Made by a program: the position numbers and the translations under genes. From Odontesthes bonariensis (Eukaryota > Chordata > Actinopteri > Atheriniformes > Atherinopsidae), in NCBI RefSeq assembly GCF_027942865.1, contig NC_134509.1, positions 6,420,754 to 6,484,753 on the forward strand: DNA of 64,000 nucleotides. Direction: 5' to 3'. Shown here in pieces: positions 1 through 11,395 of the stretch. Each line of letters starts with the position of its first letter. The stretch's first letter is position 1. The notes under the pieces were generated by a model. The model was not told where the DNA came from and did not search any database. It was given only the letters and a program-made list of their open reading frames with translations.

Positions 1-2078
1 GAGTTTCGCTTAAAAAGTCAGGGGGCGCACACTGAATGGAGCAATGCATCTAAACAATGATGCTAATTAGCCTGACAGACAGGAGGGGAAAACACTGAGC
101 CATGAAAGGAGTTATTGAGCAAGGTCGTAGAATATAAATGCACCCAGCAACTCAGTGAACAAGCATCGCACACTCACACAAAAACAATCAATGAATTGTT
201 TGAGGGCAACGTGTGGGCGCAGTGGACCAACTGTTTTTCCAAAGCCTCAAATCTTCACACAACACAAAAATAGACACATTATACCAAAATCAGATTTAGA
301 GCTGGTTGCACAAAAGAAGACTAAAACACATTTTCACATGAGAGGTGCTTTACAGCTGTTGCAAAATGCAAAATGGATCTGGATTGACATTAAAACTCAA
401 AAACTTCTAAACTGGGCGATGCTCGACCTCTGATAAAAATCCAACCAACGGTAAGACAAACGAACTGAACATACCCCAAAACCTCCTTTGCAAAGGTAGC
501 AGGAAGCACAAAAAGCACTGATGTTTAGTGTACAGCAGCAGTGGAACCAACGCAAAGATAATCTGCCAAGATCCCAACATGACAACAGTATGAAACAATT
601 CAACACCTGATACACAGCAGCAAGCGTTATATTTGCTTTAAAGGCACTTGTAGTTTTATTTCACTTCCACAAAAGCACTGCGGTGATGATGGGTTTAAAG
701 ACACCTGGGCGCGAACACAGGAAGCTGAAAACTGTAGTAATTTCCGTCCTTCTTTTCTTCCACTCAAAGCTCCTTATCTATGAGGACAAACGATTCAAAC
801 CAGCTGTGAGGTCACTTTGCCTTTTCATCCTGTCATGGCACCACTGTGAACAGAAATTTGGTGAAACACTTACAGAGCAAGTAGCTTCCTTCATTGTAGC
901 TCTGAGGTGGAAGCAAAGTGTGAAATTGCTATGTTAGTGTGTTGTTGTTAATCTCTTTATCTTCTTACAAGTGGAAAAACAGAAGTTGGTGCTATTGCAA
1001 CGTTGAACCACTTTCATCATATGTAATGGTATAACCAAATAAGGAAAAACATAATAACAGCGTCTGTGGGCTCGAAAAAATAAAAGTCTGTTTTGGTAAG
1101 TTTAAGATTGTTCTTCTATTTGAGGAGCTGTAATATTTTCTTAGTGCTCATTATGTTGAAAGAAATATCCCGCTTAATTCAAAACTTATTAGAACTTTTT
1201 GTAATTTGCGGCCAGTTCAGAGATTCTGTTCCCAAGAGTGATGCAATGTAATAACTCCCACTACGTGTGTGAGTATCTGTGTTGTTGTGTATGAAAGAGG
1301 GGGAAAGACAATGAAACAGAGAGAAGGAGGCAGTGATCCAGAACTGAGTTCTTGTGACAGCTTTTCCATTCAGCCCACACAAAAGAGAGAAAGAAAGAAA
1401 GGAAGAGAGAAAGAGAATTCAAAGTGATATGACTGGGGGAAAAAAACGTGTTGGCCATTTGAAGGCAGAGAGAAAAATAAAGGAGTAGATATGGATCAAA
1501 AGAACAAAATACTGCAATGAGCAGGACGGAAGGAGAGAATCTAAAGAACTGAATCACCAAAGCGACTGAATTAGGCAAGGTCCAAAGCATAGATGAGCTG
1601 CAGATTGAATAGAAAATAGGAAAAGAAAGCCACAATTATCAACTACTTAATCAGTGACCAAAAGTATTGGGAATAAAAAAGATATGAATTGAGAGACCTC
1701 CTTGGAAAATTGTTATTTTTGTGTGCCGACAGCTGCTCAAAAGACCGAAAAAAAAACACGTTTTATTGAATTGCAGATTGCACTGCATTTTAAAACAACT
1801 TTTCACCTTTTTCTTTTAGGATTTTTAAGTTTGGTCTAAAACAAGGGTTCCATGAAGCATTGGATTATGACAGATAGGTATTAACAGAAACACCAATACA
1901 CAACAGTCTCTTTCTCCCCTACCGGTGTGCTCACACTTTGCTGATACCTCAACTGAATCCTCAGTGAACATATTAGCCATTAGAATTTAAGTTGTAGATC
2001 CTAACAATGCTGGTAACTTAGTCCAAAGCTAGAATGTAAGCTTTACACTTAATATCTGCAGTGTGCATTAATGATTTC
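1..2078. other. Spacer, no gene recognised
   Basis: Only short open frames without recognisable domains or good codon patterns are present. A purine-rich stretch near 1380-1520 gives low-complexity frames on the minus strand. No transposon end, tRNA or splice-linked exon could be supported here. Confidence 0.5.
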
Positions 2079-2687
2079 TAGGGCTGGGCAAGTTAACTCG
2101 TTATTGTCGCGTTAACTCGTTAATTATTTAACGCTGATAAATATTTTATCGCGCATTAGTGCAGGTTTTATTATTTATTTTATTTTGTAAAAGTCTGTTG
2201 CTGTCTGCTGTGGAACAGGAAAGAAAGTAGTCGGCGGATCCACCAAACCTGGAGAAGGGTACGGAACTTTTACTCGGCCATTTTCATTTTAAAGTTCTTC
2301 CAGACGGCGGAGTCGACAGAACCAAAGTCATCTGTAAACACTGCCAAGTTGAATTGTCTTCTCAGCGTAGTAGTTCCAGTCTAAAATATCACTTAAAGGC
2401 AAAACACACAACTGATAGCAACAAGTCATTCAAGGAAACAGACAGTGGAGCGAGGCTTCTACATAAAAACTACAGAAAGATGCTGATGTTAAAAGTGTGT
2501 TTGCACAACAAATGTTATGGCACTTTCATTCATATGTCAGCACATTTAAAATAAAACTAAATGCTAAAAGCTATACACTACTTTTGAATTCATTTTTGGA
2601 TTTTGCGTACAAATGCGATTAATCGTGATTAATCAGGGAAATCATGTGATTAATTAGATTAAACATTTTAATCGTTGCCCAGCCCTA
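2079..2687 (+). mobile_element. Degenerate non-autonomous hAT-like element with BED zinc-finger remnant
   Basis: The ends are inverted copies: TAGGGCTGGGCAA at the left and TTGCCCAGCCCTA at the right. The 8-bp flanks, ATGATTTC and ATTATTTG, match at 6 of 8 positions, as expected of an old hAT target duplication. Inside, 2306-2410 translates to a BED-type finger (CKHC followed by an H-x5-H pair), the DNA-binding part of hAT transposases. The catalytic part is absent, so this is a deleted, immobile copy of 609 bp. Confidence 0.75.
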
Positions 2688-2982
2688 ATTATTTGACATC
2701 TAAGCACTTTGGTTTGGTTTAAACACATGCTGTAGGATGAAAGTGGCTTGTAATTATGAAGAATGTATGACGTTTTTCATATCATTAAGGGCCATTGCTC
2801 TCGAGGAACTACTTACTTGTTACATATTGGTGCTAGATGACATCTGAATACAATTCGAGGAATTAAGATGAATGATTTAACTGTCACTCTTTCAGTTTCT
2901 TTTACAATAGTAGTGGTAAAGTTTTAGTTTTAGAATTCCAGATGCATATTAGGTGCTAGATTAATGCTACACTAACACAGTA

Positions 2983-3040
2983 TCAAATCAAATCAAACTT
3001 TGTTTATAAAGTACTTTTCATACATTAAAATGTAGCACAA
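2983..3040 (-). repeat. Diverged L2-like LINE 3' tail
   Basis: The block starts with an (AAATC)n run and continues with sequence resembling the 3' end of the L2-like LINE at 26.0-26.1 kb, read in reverse. It is short and diverged, and is probably a severely 5'-truncated copy. Confidence 0.45.
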
Positions 3041-3156
3041 AGGGTTTAGCATGTTTAAAAGCAGCCCACATCCCCACCCCAGCACATACACACAAACAGA
3101 CATATGGACACACAAGCAGAAACCCATTCACACACACAATATAGTAATAAAAATAA

Positions 3157-3182
3157 ATATATACATATACATATACATATAC

Positions 3183-3225
<43 letters not shown>

Positions 3226-3293
3226 CATACATATACATATACATATACACATACATATACACATACACATACATATACATATAAATATGCATA
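3157..3293. repeat. ATATAC-type microsatellite
   Basis: An array of hexamer ATACAT units with occasional CACATA variants. Both strands stay open in several frames because the period is a multiple of three. The resulting repetitive peptides (Ile-His and Ile-Cys/Met-Cys types) are not genes. Confidence 0.9.
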
Positions 3294-4295
3294 CAAATGA
3301 ATAAATAAATAAATAAAATGTTCTAAAAAAATAAAAGAAACTTATAAACTTGTGACTGAATATAGAGGAGCCAGGTCAGGAAACGCCATCACAGGAGGCC
3401 ATCTGCACTGGGTGATGCTCACAACCCACGACCAGGACGCCTCCACCCGGGCGCACACCGAGCTAGGCCAGCGAGGGGCCCACAGCAGTGGAGCACTGCC
3501 GCAGATCTCCCACCCGGCCAAGCCGATGTTCACCACGAGTCACAGACATCCCAGCCTGAGTCGATCACAGCCCCCAGCACAGACGGCCCCCACCGAGGAA
3601 CCACTGGGAATATGGAATAAGAACATAAAACTACAAAGGCTAAGAACATAAAATAAAGGACATGCAAACCCTGTAAGGAAGAGCCATTTATTTACATGAA
3701 AGGGTAAAATAAATGTTCACCTTTAATTGTGGACAAAAGCTGCTTAGAACATGAATGATACTTATATTCACAAAAGTTATTATTGAAATACATGTAGGTA
3801 AAAAAAGAAAGCCCCAATGACAGGTACCAACTATCAAAATGAGCAATGGCCTTCGGCTAAAGCTAGTTATTTCCTTGTTATTCACAACCACAGTGAGTCA
3901 TGTCAATAGATGTTCAAAAATCCATCTAAAATCAAAAGTTATACGCTTTCTTTTTGTACTTCTATCCTCTACACCTGCCACTGAGCCATGGAGGAAGAAA
4001 GGGAGCTCAATGAGATCTAAGCATCTTGCTGGAAATATCTGAAAATGTTTTATGCCGCTTTTTCATACCTTCAAATAGCAGCAAGTATAATGCAAAAGGT
4101 ATTTTATTTGTCGCAAGTAGCTAGAATCAAGCAGTTAACATAAAAAATTGTCAGGGTTATTGATGCAAGCTATGTTCCCAGTAATGTTTTTTTAATGCGT
4201 AGTTTGACATTGGGCTTCAAAAAAGGTTGATGAAAACTTAAAAATTTGAGAACAAAACATCTTTAAGGTAGCACAAAGACAAAATGCACATGAGA
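3294..4295. other. Spacer with a GC-rich block
   Basis: A GC-rich block at about 3355-3600 stands out from AT-rich surroundings and gives open frames on both strands. Their peptides show no domain I recognise. The rest is AT-rich with no supportable feature. Confidence 0.4.
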
Positions 4296-4309
4296 GCAGA
4301 TTTAGATCT

Positions 4310-4647
4310 TTAAGATCAGATTTTATTGTCATGCATACATGAATATTGTCCTCTGCTTTTAACCCATCCAGGTTGGCACCTGTTGACACACACACATGCA
4401 CAGGGTCACACACTCATAGAGACAGATGCCAACCTGGAGCAGTGGGCAGCCATTCACAGTGCCAGGGGAGCATGGAGGTATGGTGCCTTGCTCAAGGGCA
4501 CCTCAGCTGTGACAAGGAGGTGAACTGACACCCCTCCAGCTGTCAGTTCCACCAATCATTTTGAGTGGCAAGAGTGAGAATTGAATCTGCCAACCTTCTG
4601 GTTATTGGACGACTGACTCTAACCACTGAGCCACGGCCGCCGTTTGA
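4310..4647 (-). mobile_element. tRNA-derived SINE
   Basis: Read on the minus strand, the element starts with GCCGTGGCTCAGTGGTTAGAG, a tRNA-like head containing an A-box (TGGCTCAGTGG), followed by a weak B-box-like stretch. It then has a body with the TGCCCTTGAGCAAGGCACC segment common in teleost SINE/LINE bodies, and ends in a tail with AATAAAATCTG. Flanks at 4296-4309 and 4648-4661 are 14-bp near-duplicates (about 3 mismatches), as left by target-primed insertion. The family name is not assigned. Confidence 0.7.
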
Positions 4648-4661
4648 ACAGATTTGAATCT

Positions 4662-7226
4662 GTTCTAATGTAGAGGATATGTTCACGACTCACACGACTA
4701 ATTACATGAATAAATTCTTCGTCTAGAGAAAAAACTTTTCAAAAACCAATGGACACGAAAGACTAAACCAAACAACGGCCAGTTGAAAAGAAGTCCAGAA
4801 GATCATTTTCCATTTAACTTTGAACATGGCAGAGGCCATCGGTCTTATTTACGTCCTCTTCCTGAAAAGTTTCGTAAGTGTCTACTTCTCTCTGTCTACT
4901 TCTCTGCCACGTGTAACGTATCCGTGACTGCTACTGGCTGACAGCTCCACTCAACCTAGTTTATTTGCTTCAACCCAGGCTTAAGTCTGAATGTAATGAC
5001 ATAATGAATGACAAGCTGGTTAAGGACTTATGACAGGGTTGGTCAATAGAGAGTCAATCTGCTTTAGAGCTAGAAATCCTAAACCTGGTTCAGGAGCATT
5101 TACACTAATTTACATTTGTAGCGTGAATGCAGTGAACTTAGTAAAAAATTTACAATTTAGCTAAATGTATTAGAGTGCAGGAAAAGCTCTGTGAGTATGT
5201 GGAAATATCTGTGTTATGGAATTTTCCAAATGTGTGTGTGTGCATGTCTAAAAGCTAATGCTTCATGCTCTCATCCCAGATGCTCCTGGCAGGGGGTGAC
5301 CTCTGTCCGCTGATAGACTGTCTGCTCCTGTGGTAACACAAATGTCTGGCAAGAAGGGGAAACTCGGAGCCTGATGAAAGTCAGATAAGGTCACATTAAC
5401 TTCCAGAAAAACTAGCTGAAGTGGAACAGCACAAACGAATGCCATGAAGTCACATTTCCTTGCTTCTTCTCAGGCTTTAGCTTTGAGGAGTTTGTAACTT
5501 GTTATTTACCGTTTTACAGTTGTGTTCTGCATTACACTGAAAAATAACCCATTAGGGTGGGACTGACTGAAGTCATCAAAACAAATGAACAGCGTAATTT
5601 ATCAGAGAGTGAATCAAGAATTACTTTCATGTGTTAATGTGTTTATTGGTGCTGTGAAATCCGGCTTAAGAAAGGATTGAGGTGAGGGTAGAGCAGGAGT
5701 GATGAATGTACATAGACGAGGTGGCTAGTAACACATAGACCATTATGAAAAAACAATGCTGTGAGGGAGTATGTTTAACCGGCCCCTGATGATAAAGTGT
5801 TAGTACACAGAGTAAAGCACGGAGCTGTTTGCTCGCTGCTTGTGGAAAGCGTGTGGCGCTGTGAGCTCAGATGCTAACGGTGTACAAATAAGAGAAACAT
5901 CCAAATCCAAAGATTACTACAACCATATATAAAAAGTTATTTGAAGCGATCCTTCAAATAAATGACTAAAGAGACAAAAATGAGATCCAGAGCAAACGCT
6001 GCCAAGAGAAGCTACAACAAACTTTCACGGCCATTAGAGAGCGTAGCACCCGGCAGACGTTTTCATTGATGTTTTTAACTGTTTGTTTTAGACTGACACC
6101 TTTAGAACTAAATTAATCATGGCATCACACGACTTAAGGACATGACAGCACAGTAAATGAAGGTTGTGATAAACCTAAATGACTGTCACTCACTGCGTGC
6201 GTGTGTTGTTTGACTCAACTTTAGTGGAGGGTTATTTTTCCAAAAAAAAAGAATAATAGAATAATTCTCAGTGATTTCAGTTTGCTTACATCACATCTTT
6301 TTTATTGATTAAAGTGGTCAGTAGGATTCATAGTCATTGTGCATGCACACGAGACGGAGAGAACAACAGATATGGAAAGTCTGGTGGTGAATGATCAATG
6401 TCTCTGTTCATTAGCAGCCCTCCCCTTATTGCTGGATAGTTTCAGGATAATTATGTCAGCTGGATGGCAGAGTGTCCTTGGCTGTCATTGGTGGGACTCT
6501 GCTGGGCCTTGTCTCCATACCAGATTGTGTGTGTAAGTTTGTGTGCGTGTTATGCGCCGTACATGAGAGTCTTCCAAAACGTGAATTAATCAGCCAAGCC
6601 CCAGAAACTGGTGGCAGAAGCTCTGAGGCAGCATTGTTTGTGGTTTGACAAAAACATATAATAACCTCCCTTCTCTAACACCCCCCATGCATTTTAAATT
6701 CCACTGTGAACATGAGAATATGATGTCTAGATGAGACACTGGAATAAGCAATGAGTGCAGGTAGAACTAACATTTTTCTTTCTGACCAAGAAGGGAACAA
6801 TGGCAGCATTCAGAAAAAGGAATGAAATCATTTTGCCTTTTTTTGATGCTCACTTGCATTTCTTCGCCGATGCGCTTCAGTCATACCTATTCGCACTTCC
6901 TTGCAATCCACACTATTGGTTTGATTGGTTTCATTTTCTCAAGTGTGTTGAGCCTTTTTTTCCGGCTACACTGCAGTTTCAGTTCTTTCCTGATATCCAA
7001 TGAGTTTCCCAAACTGTAGGAATAATTCTTCCTGTGGGAACTGTTTCAGCTGTGTGTTAAGTGTAAATACTTTATAACCAACAAAAGTTTCAAAAAATCC
7101 AAAACTGGAAAGTGAAATTAAAGGATAAACTGTATTATTGCCAGTAGTTAAAAGGTGAGGCTCATCAATAAGAGGCATTTTAGAATCACATCTTTAAAAA
7201 AGGTCAGACTGAATGCAGAGCAAGAA
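4662..7226. other. Spacer, no gene recognised
   Basis: No long frame, recognisable domain or transposon terminus was found. The stretch is AT-rich with short T-runs and scattered GT-rich pieces. It could hold distal regulatory sequence, but nothing here allows a specific call. Confidence 0.4.
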
Positions 7227-7421
7227 ATTTCACCCATCCAGTTCACCATTTTCCATACCCGCTTCATCCTCTTCAGGGTCACAGAGAGGCAGGAGCCCAT
7301 CTGCCATCAGGCGAGAGGTTGCACACTGAAGAGGTCGCCAGTCCATCAGGGCCAACAGAGAGACACACGAGACAACAATCACACACGCTCCTACTCCCAT
7401 GGTCAGTTTCAAGTCACCACT
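7227..7421 (-). repeat. Ubiquitous teleost non-LTR-type repeat, left half
   Basis: The block starts with CATCC units and runs through the conserved pieces about a GAGAGG motif and GGTCGCCAGTCCATC. It matches the copies at 23641-23883 and 50838-50932. The CATCC end appears to be the 3' tail, (GGAT)n, of an element lying on the minus strand. A foldback element interrupts it at a TTAA, and the rest resumes at 8100. Confidence 0.7.
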
Positions 7422-7424
7422 TAA

Positions 7425-8095
7425 AGGGATAGTTTGCCTCTTTTGACATGAAGCTGTATGACATCCCATATTAGCAATATCACTTATGAACATTGACTTA
7501 CCCCCTGCTGCGTCCTGTGAGCAGAGTTCCAGCCTCGTTTTGGCGTTGACGAAGGTAGTCTGGCTAGTTGGCTGGGGCTAAAAAAATAAAGCGTCTTGCT
7601 TCTCAAAACAATAAGTGTTCAAAAGAGTAATACATTTGCATCACAAAATCGTTGTGCAGAAAAAGTCAGACCTCACAATCGCTTGGCGCTATTTTTGCCT
7701 CCCTTGATATCACTGCGTGCTGTGTAAACTGTGCAGACCGAGCAGTCCCCTGCTTCCGAGCAGTAAACACCGTAACAGGTGCGGCTATCGCTAGGTGGCT
7801 GGACGCATTGATATCAAGGGAGGCAAAAAAAGCGCCAAGCGATGTGAGGTCTGACTTTTTCCTGCACAACGATTTTGTGATGCAAATGTATTACTCTTTT
7901 GAACGCATATTGTTTTGAGAAGCAAGACGCTTTATTTTGCGACCCTAGCCAACTAGCTGGACTACCTTTGTCAACGCCAAAACGAGGCTGGAACTCGGCT
8001 CACAGGACGCAGCGGGGGGTAAGAACATGTTCATAAATTATATTGCTAATATGTGATGCCATACAGCTTCATGTCAAAAGAGGCGAACTATCCCT
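7425..8095. mobile_element. TTAA-flanked foldback (long inverted repeat) element
   Basis: Two arms of about 290 bp (7425-7715 and 7806-8095) are inverted complements around a loop of about 90 bp. The outer ends read AGGGATAGTT and AACTATCCCT and are directly flanked by TTAA on both sides (7421-7424, 8096-8099). The TTAA duplication is typical of piggyBac and Kolobok-type transposition. There is no coding capacity. The flanks are the two halves of one older repeat, which confirms the boundaries. Confidence 0.9.
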
Positions 8096-8099
8096 TTAA

Positions 8100-8275
8100 C
8101 CTAACATGCATGTTTTTGGACTGTGGGAAGAGGCCAAAGCACAATGGAGAGAACTCAGGTATACGCATAAAGAACATGCAAACTCCACACAGAAAGGCCC
8201 CAGACAAGAATAACCAGGAACCTTTTTACAATGAGGTGACAGTGCTAACCAGCACACCACTGTGCAGCCCACCAG
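8100..8275 (-). repeat. Ubiquitous teleost non-LTR-type repeat, right half
   Basis: This resumes the repeat interrupted at 7421: CTAACATGCATGTTTTTGGA, then GAACATGCAAACTCCACACA, then the CAGTGCTAACC piece. Joined to 7227-7421 across a single TTAA, it gives the same order of blocks as the copy at 23641-24808. Confidence 0.75.
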
Positions 8276-10796
8276 AATTTCAGAAGGATAAAATCTTTTT
8301 GAATGATACTGCCACAGCCATTATCTGTATTTCAAGCTATTGAGAACCTCTGGCGGCCCATGTTTTTTCTTTCTTTAAACAGCCTCCTCAGATTTCTTGC
8401 ATGATTTTAGTGGGTCAGCTACAGTGCAGGACTCAACACTTGTTTGCTGCTCATTTTGACCATACTCTTCATTCCTGTTTCCAGAGTAAATACGCCAGAG
8501 TAATACGAACACTTATGAAACTCACGAGTGTCACTCATTTTCATGAGTTCTGTTACTGGCAGTCCAAATGGCTCACCCATTATCAAATTAGATAAAGGTT
8601 TTATCTGCTTTCTGACTCTTCTCTTTCAGCACCTTGACTTTGTCCAGATCTTTTCAGTGTTTTCTGTTCTGTTTCTTTTATCTCTCCGTACTTTCTATCC
8701 TCATGTGTATTCCATCTGCTGTTCTTATCTCTTTCCAATCTTTCATTCCCGCACATCTGTCTTTCCACTCAATGTATCACGCCCAATCAATCTTTCCTTT
8801 CATCTTTGTTTTTATACTTTTTTTTATACTTCTCCCACATTTCATTACTTCATCATTTTCTCTGCACTCACTCAGAAAGACCAAGACCAGCTTGTGAACA
8901 TTTCCACTCCAGTTCCATGTAAACTCAATAAATACAACAAACTAAAACCCTTAATTCCAAATTCATTTTCCTTTAGCCACATGTGCTGCTGCTAGTAAAT
9001 ACTCTAATGCTAATTTTGAGACGGTAGACCTGACCAAGTTAAATCATCAAGTCAGATTCTTTTATTGGCCTTAAGAACTTAACAGGGATAAGAGGAGTTC
9101 AATATTTTTCTTATTTTTTATTAATTTGTAAAGATATAAGCGTCACATAATTTAATATTTAATGAAAACAAAGATTAAGTTTCAGACATGGTTACTTTCC
9201 ACAAAACTTCAGTTTTTACACTAAGTTCACTGGGAAAGTTTAGTCGATTCAGCTCTCTTCCTGTGTGATGTTTTACAGTGTCAACAAATCATAAAAGTCT
9301 AGAAATGATGTAGAGGCGAACAGAATAGAACAATAGAATCATTTTTATTTTATGTCCCATATATACAACAATTCCTATTGTTAGCCTTAAAAAATGTTTC
9401 AAAAGACACAGGAATGGACAGACAGTGAAGCCCAGAGTCTATTAAGTCCATATGTAACAGAATTAGAATGATTTTGACTCATCTACCGATTGCCAGCTGG
9501 CTGACTTTAGTTTTCCTGTGGAGCAAAAGCACCAGAAAAAAAAGCTCTTAAATGTATGTAGCCATTGAAAGGAGCTCCCTAGACCCCATGAAAGTCCCCA
9601 TTGAGTAAAAGTCGGACGAACAAAGAGCCTACAGTAAAGTGTAGCCACATACCCACACACTGCTTACACTGTAGCTTCGCTGTGGCCTGACATGCACCTC
9701 GCCACTCGTTACTTGACCTCGCACCTCGTTACTTGAAATGACTTTACTCAGATGGTTACTTTAAAACCATCTCCGCTGCTGTCCTTCCTCCTTTCTGTGT
9801 TGTAATGATTTCAGCTGGTGACTGTTGCTCAACACCTGCTATCACCCTGCATACTCAGTTAATCAGAGTTGCATTCAGTTACTTTACATTTTAGCCGCTA
9901 TTGTTCGAAGCAGCCTTGGGCTTTGGGGGTCAAACTGCTGACTGAAGCATACACACTAACACGCAGGTAGAAATGCCTGAAACAGTGGAGGCTATTCATA
10001 CAGGCTCTGCCTGGGGCTTTGCATAGAACAAGTGAAGAATCATAAACCAAGCTTAGAGTGACGGTTACCTGTACCCGTCTTATGAGTTTTAATTTCTATC
10101 CTTCTGATATTATCTGACAACAGCTGCCTGAAGTGAAATGTGGAAATATAACAAGCCACAGCAGCTGAGAAAGGCCTGTGCCATGAGCAGACATTGCAAA
10201 AAAAGGCACTGGCAGTTCTGTCCTCTGATCACAAGAGAAATGGGAAATCTAAAGGACAGCTTGTCATTATGTGCCATCACATCATATCATGTCAAAAGCT
10301 TCTCATCATGGCATCGCATGATGTAAGATTTCCATGGCTGACAGTGGGACCATCAATCAGCTGTGTGGCCTTTCATTTGGTCAGATGGTTTTCCATGTAA
10401 TGTGTTCAAACAAAATCCAGGACTCCCTGGAGGGGGAGATCTCGTGTCTCAATGGGAACTTCCTAAAGGAATTGGAATAAAAAATAGAGTAGCTACATCA
10501 TACAGTATGTCTGCCATCACATTAAAAAGGCACAAAGACGAATTGTGACAAACCTTACTGAACTTACTTAATCCTATACAAATGATGCCGGCAGCTTCCC
10601 CCCTCAGGATCAGTAAAGATCTGATTTCATCATTGATGAGTTCTTAGATTCTTACACCAAATCATCTCACTCGCTCTATTCTCTGTGGACCACCAAGTAT
10701 AATCAGGCTGGCTGTGATATGTAGCTGTTCAGGCATGTGTGCCCCAGTTTTGCCTGGAACCAGTCACACTGAAAACCACACATCTCTTCACACACA
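8276..10796. other. Spacer with minor repeat traces
   Basis: The 155-codon frame at 8528-8995 is T- and C-rich and low complexity, so it is not called as a gene. An AGAATAGAACAATAGAATC stretch near 9320-9345 resembles the pentamer tail of a minus-strand LINE. A short tandem duplication of the CTCGTTACTTGA type lies near 9700-9735. Confidence 0.35.
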
Positions 10797-11395
10797 CCCC
10801 ATTCCAAAAAAGTTGGGATGCTGTGAAAAATGGGGAAAAAATTACTTGGAGATCTGATAACCCCGTATTCTGTCACAATAGAAAATGGAGCAAATATTAA
10901 ATGTTGAATGTGCAACATTTTAAAATTTCACAAGATAACATTACATATTAGCTTATGTTGAATTTGATGGCAGCAACATGTCTCAATTATGTTAAAATGG
11001 GGGAAACAAAATGCTGCAAAAGTGGTGCTTTAATTAAACAGCTGGAAGCTAGGTAACAGCTAGGTTAAATGGCAACAGGTCAGCAACATGGCTGGGTGTA
11101 AAAAGAGCTTATTGGAGAGGCAGAGTCTCTCAGATGTAAAGACGAGCAGAGGATCAGCAATCTGTAAAAAACCAGGCCTAAAAATTGTGGATACATTTCA
11201 GAATAATGTACTTCAACATGAAATTGCAAAGACTGAATAATACATCATCTACAGTACGTAATATCATCAAAAGACTCAGAGAGAATCTCTCTGGAAAAGG
11301 AACACGGACAAACTTTTTCGCTAACTTCTTTGAGATGTTTTGATGCCATCGAATTCAAGAGGAGCTAATACTTTTCAAGCAATATCATTTCAATA
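10797..11395 (+). mobile_element. Internally deleted DNA-transposon relic
   Basis: The left end reads ATTCCAAAAAAGTTGGGATG, a terminus I recognise from a DNA transposon widespread in fish and amphibians. Internal blocks such as GGCAGAGTCTCTCAGA and CATCATCTACAGTAC keep the order expected of its 5' region. The right part (GCCATCGAATTCAAGAGGAG) is the opposite end of the same element, so the transposase-coding middle is missing. The superfamily name is left open. Confidence 0.6.

Noticed and set aside
3051-3304. Overlapping frames on both strands with Ile-Tyr, His-Ile and Cys-Ile repeats
   Set aside because: Produced by the hexamer microsatellite, whose period keeps frames open.
8528-8995. 155-codon plus-strand frame
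   Set aside because: Ser/Phe-rich peptide from a T- and C-rich stretch. No domain, no splice context, and an overlapping frame of similar quality.
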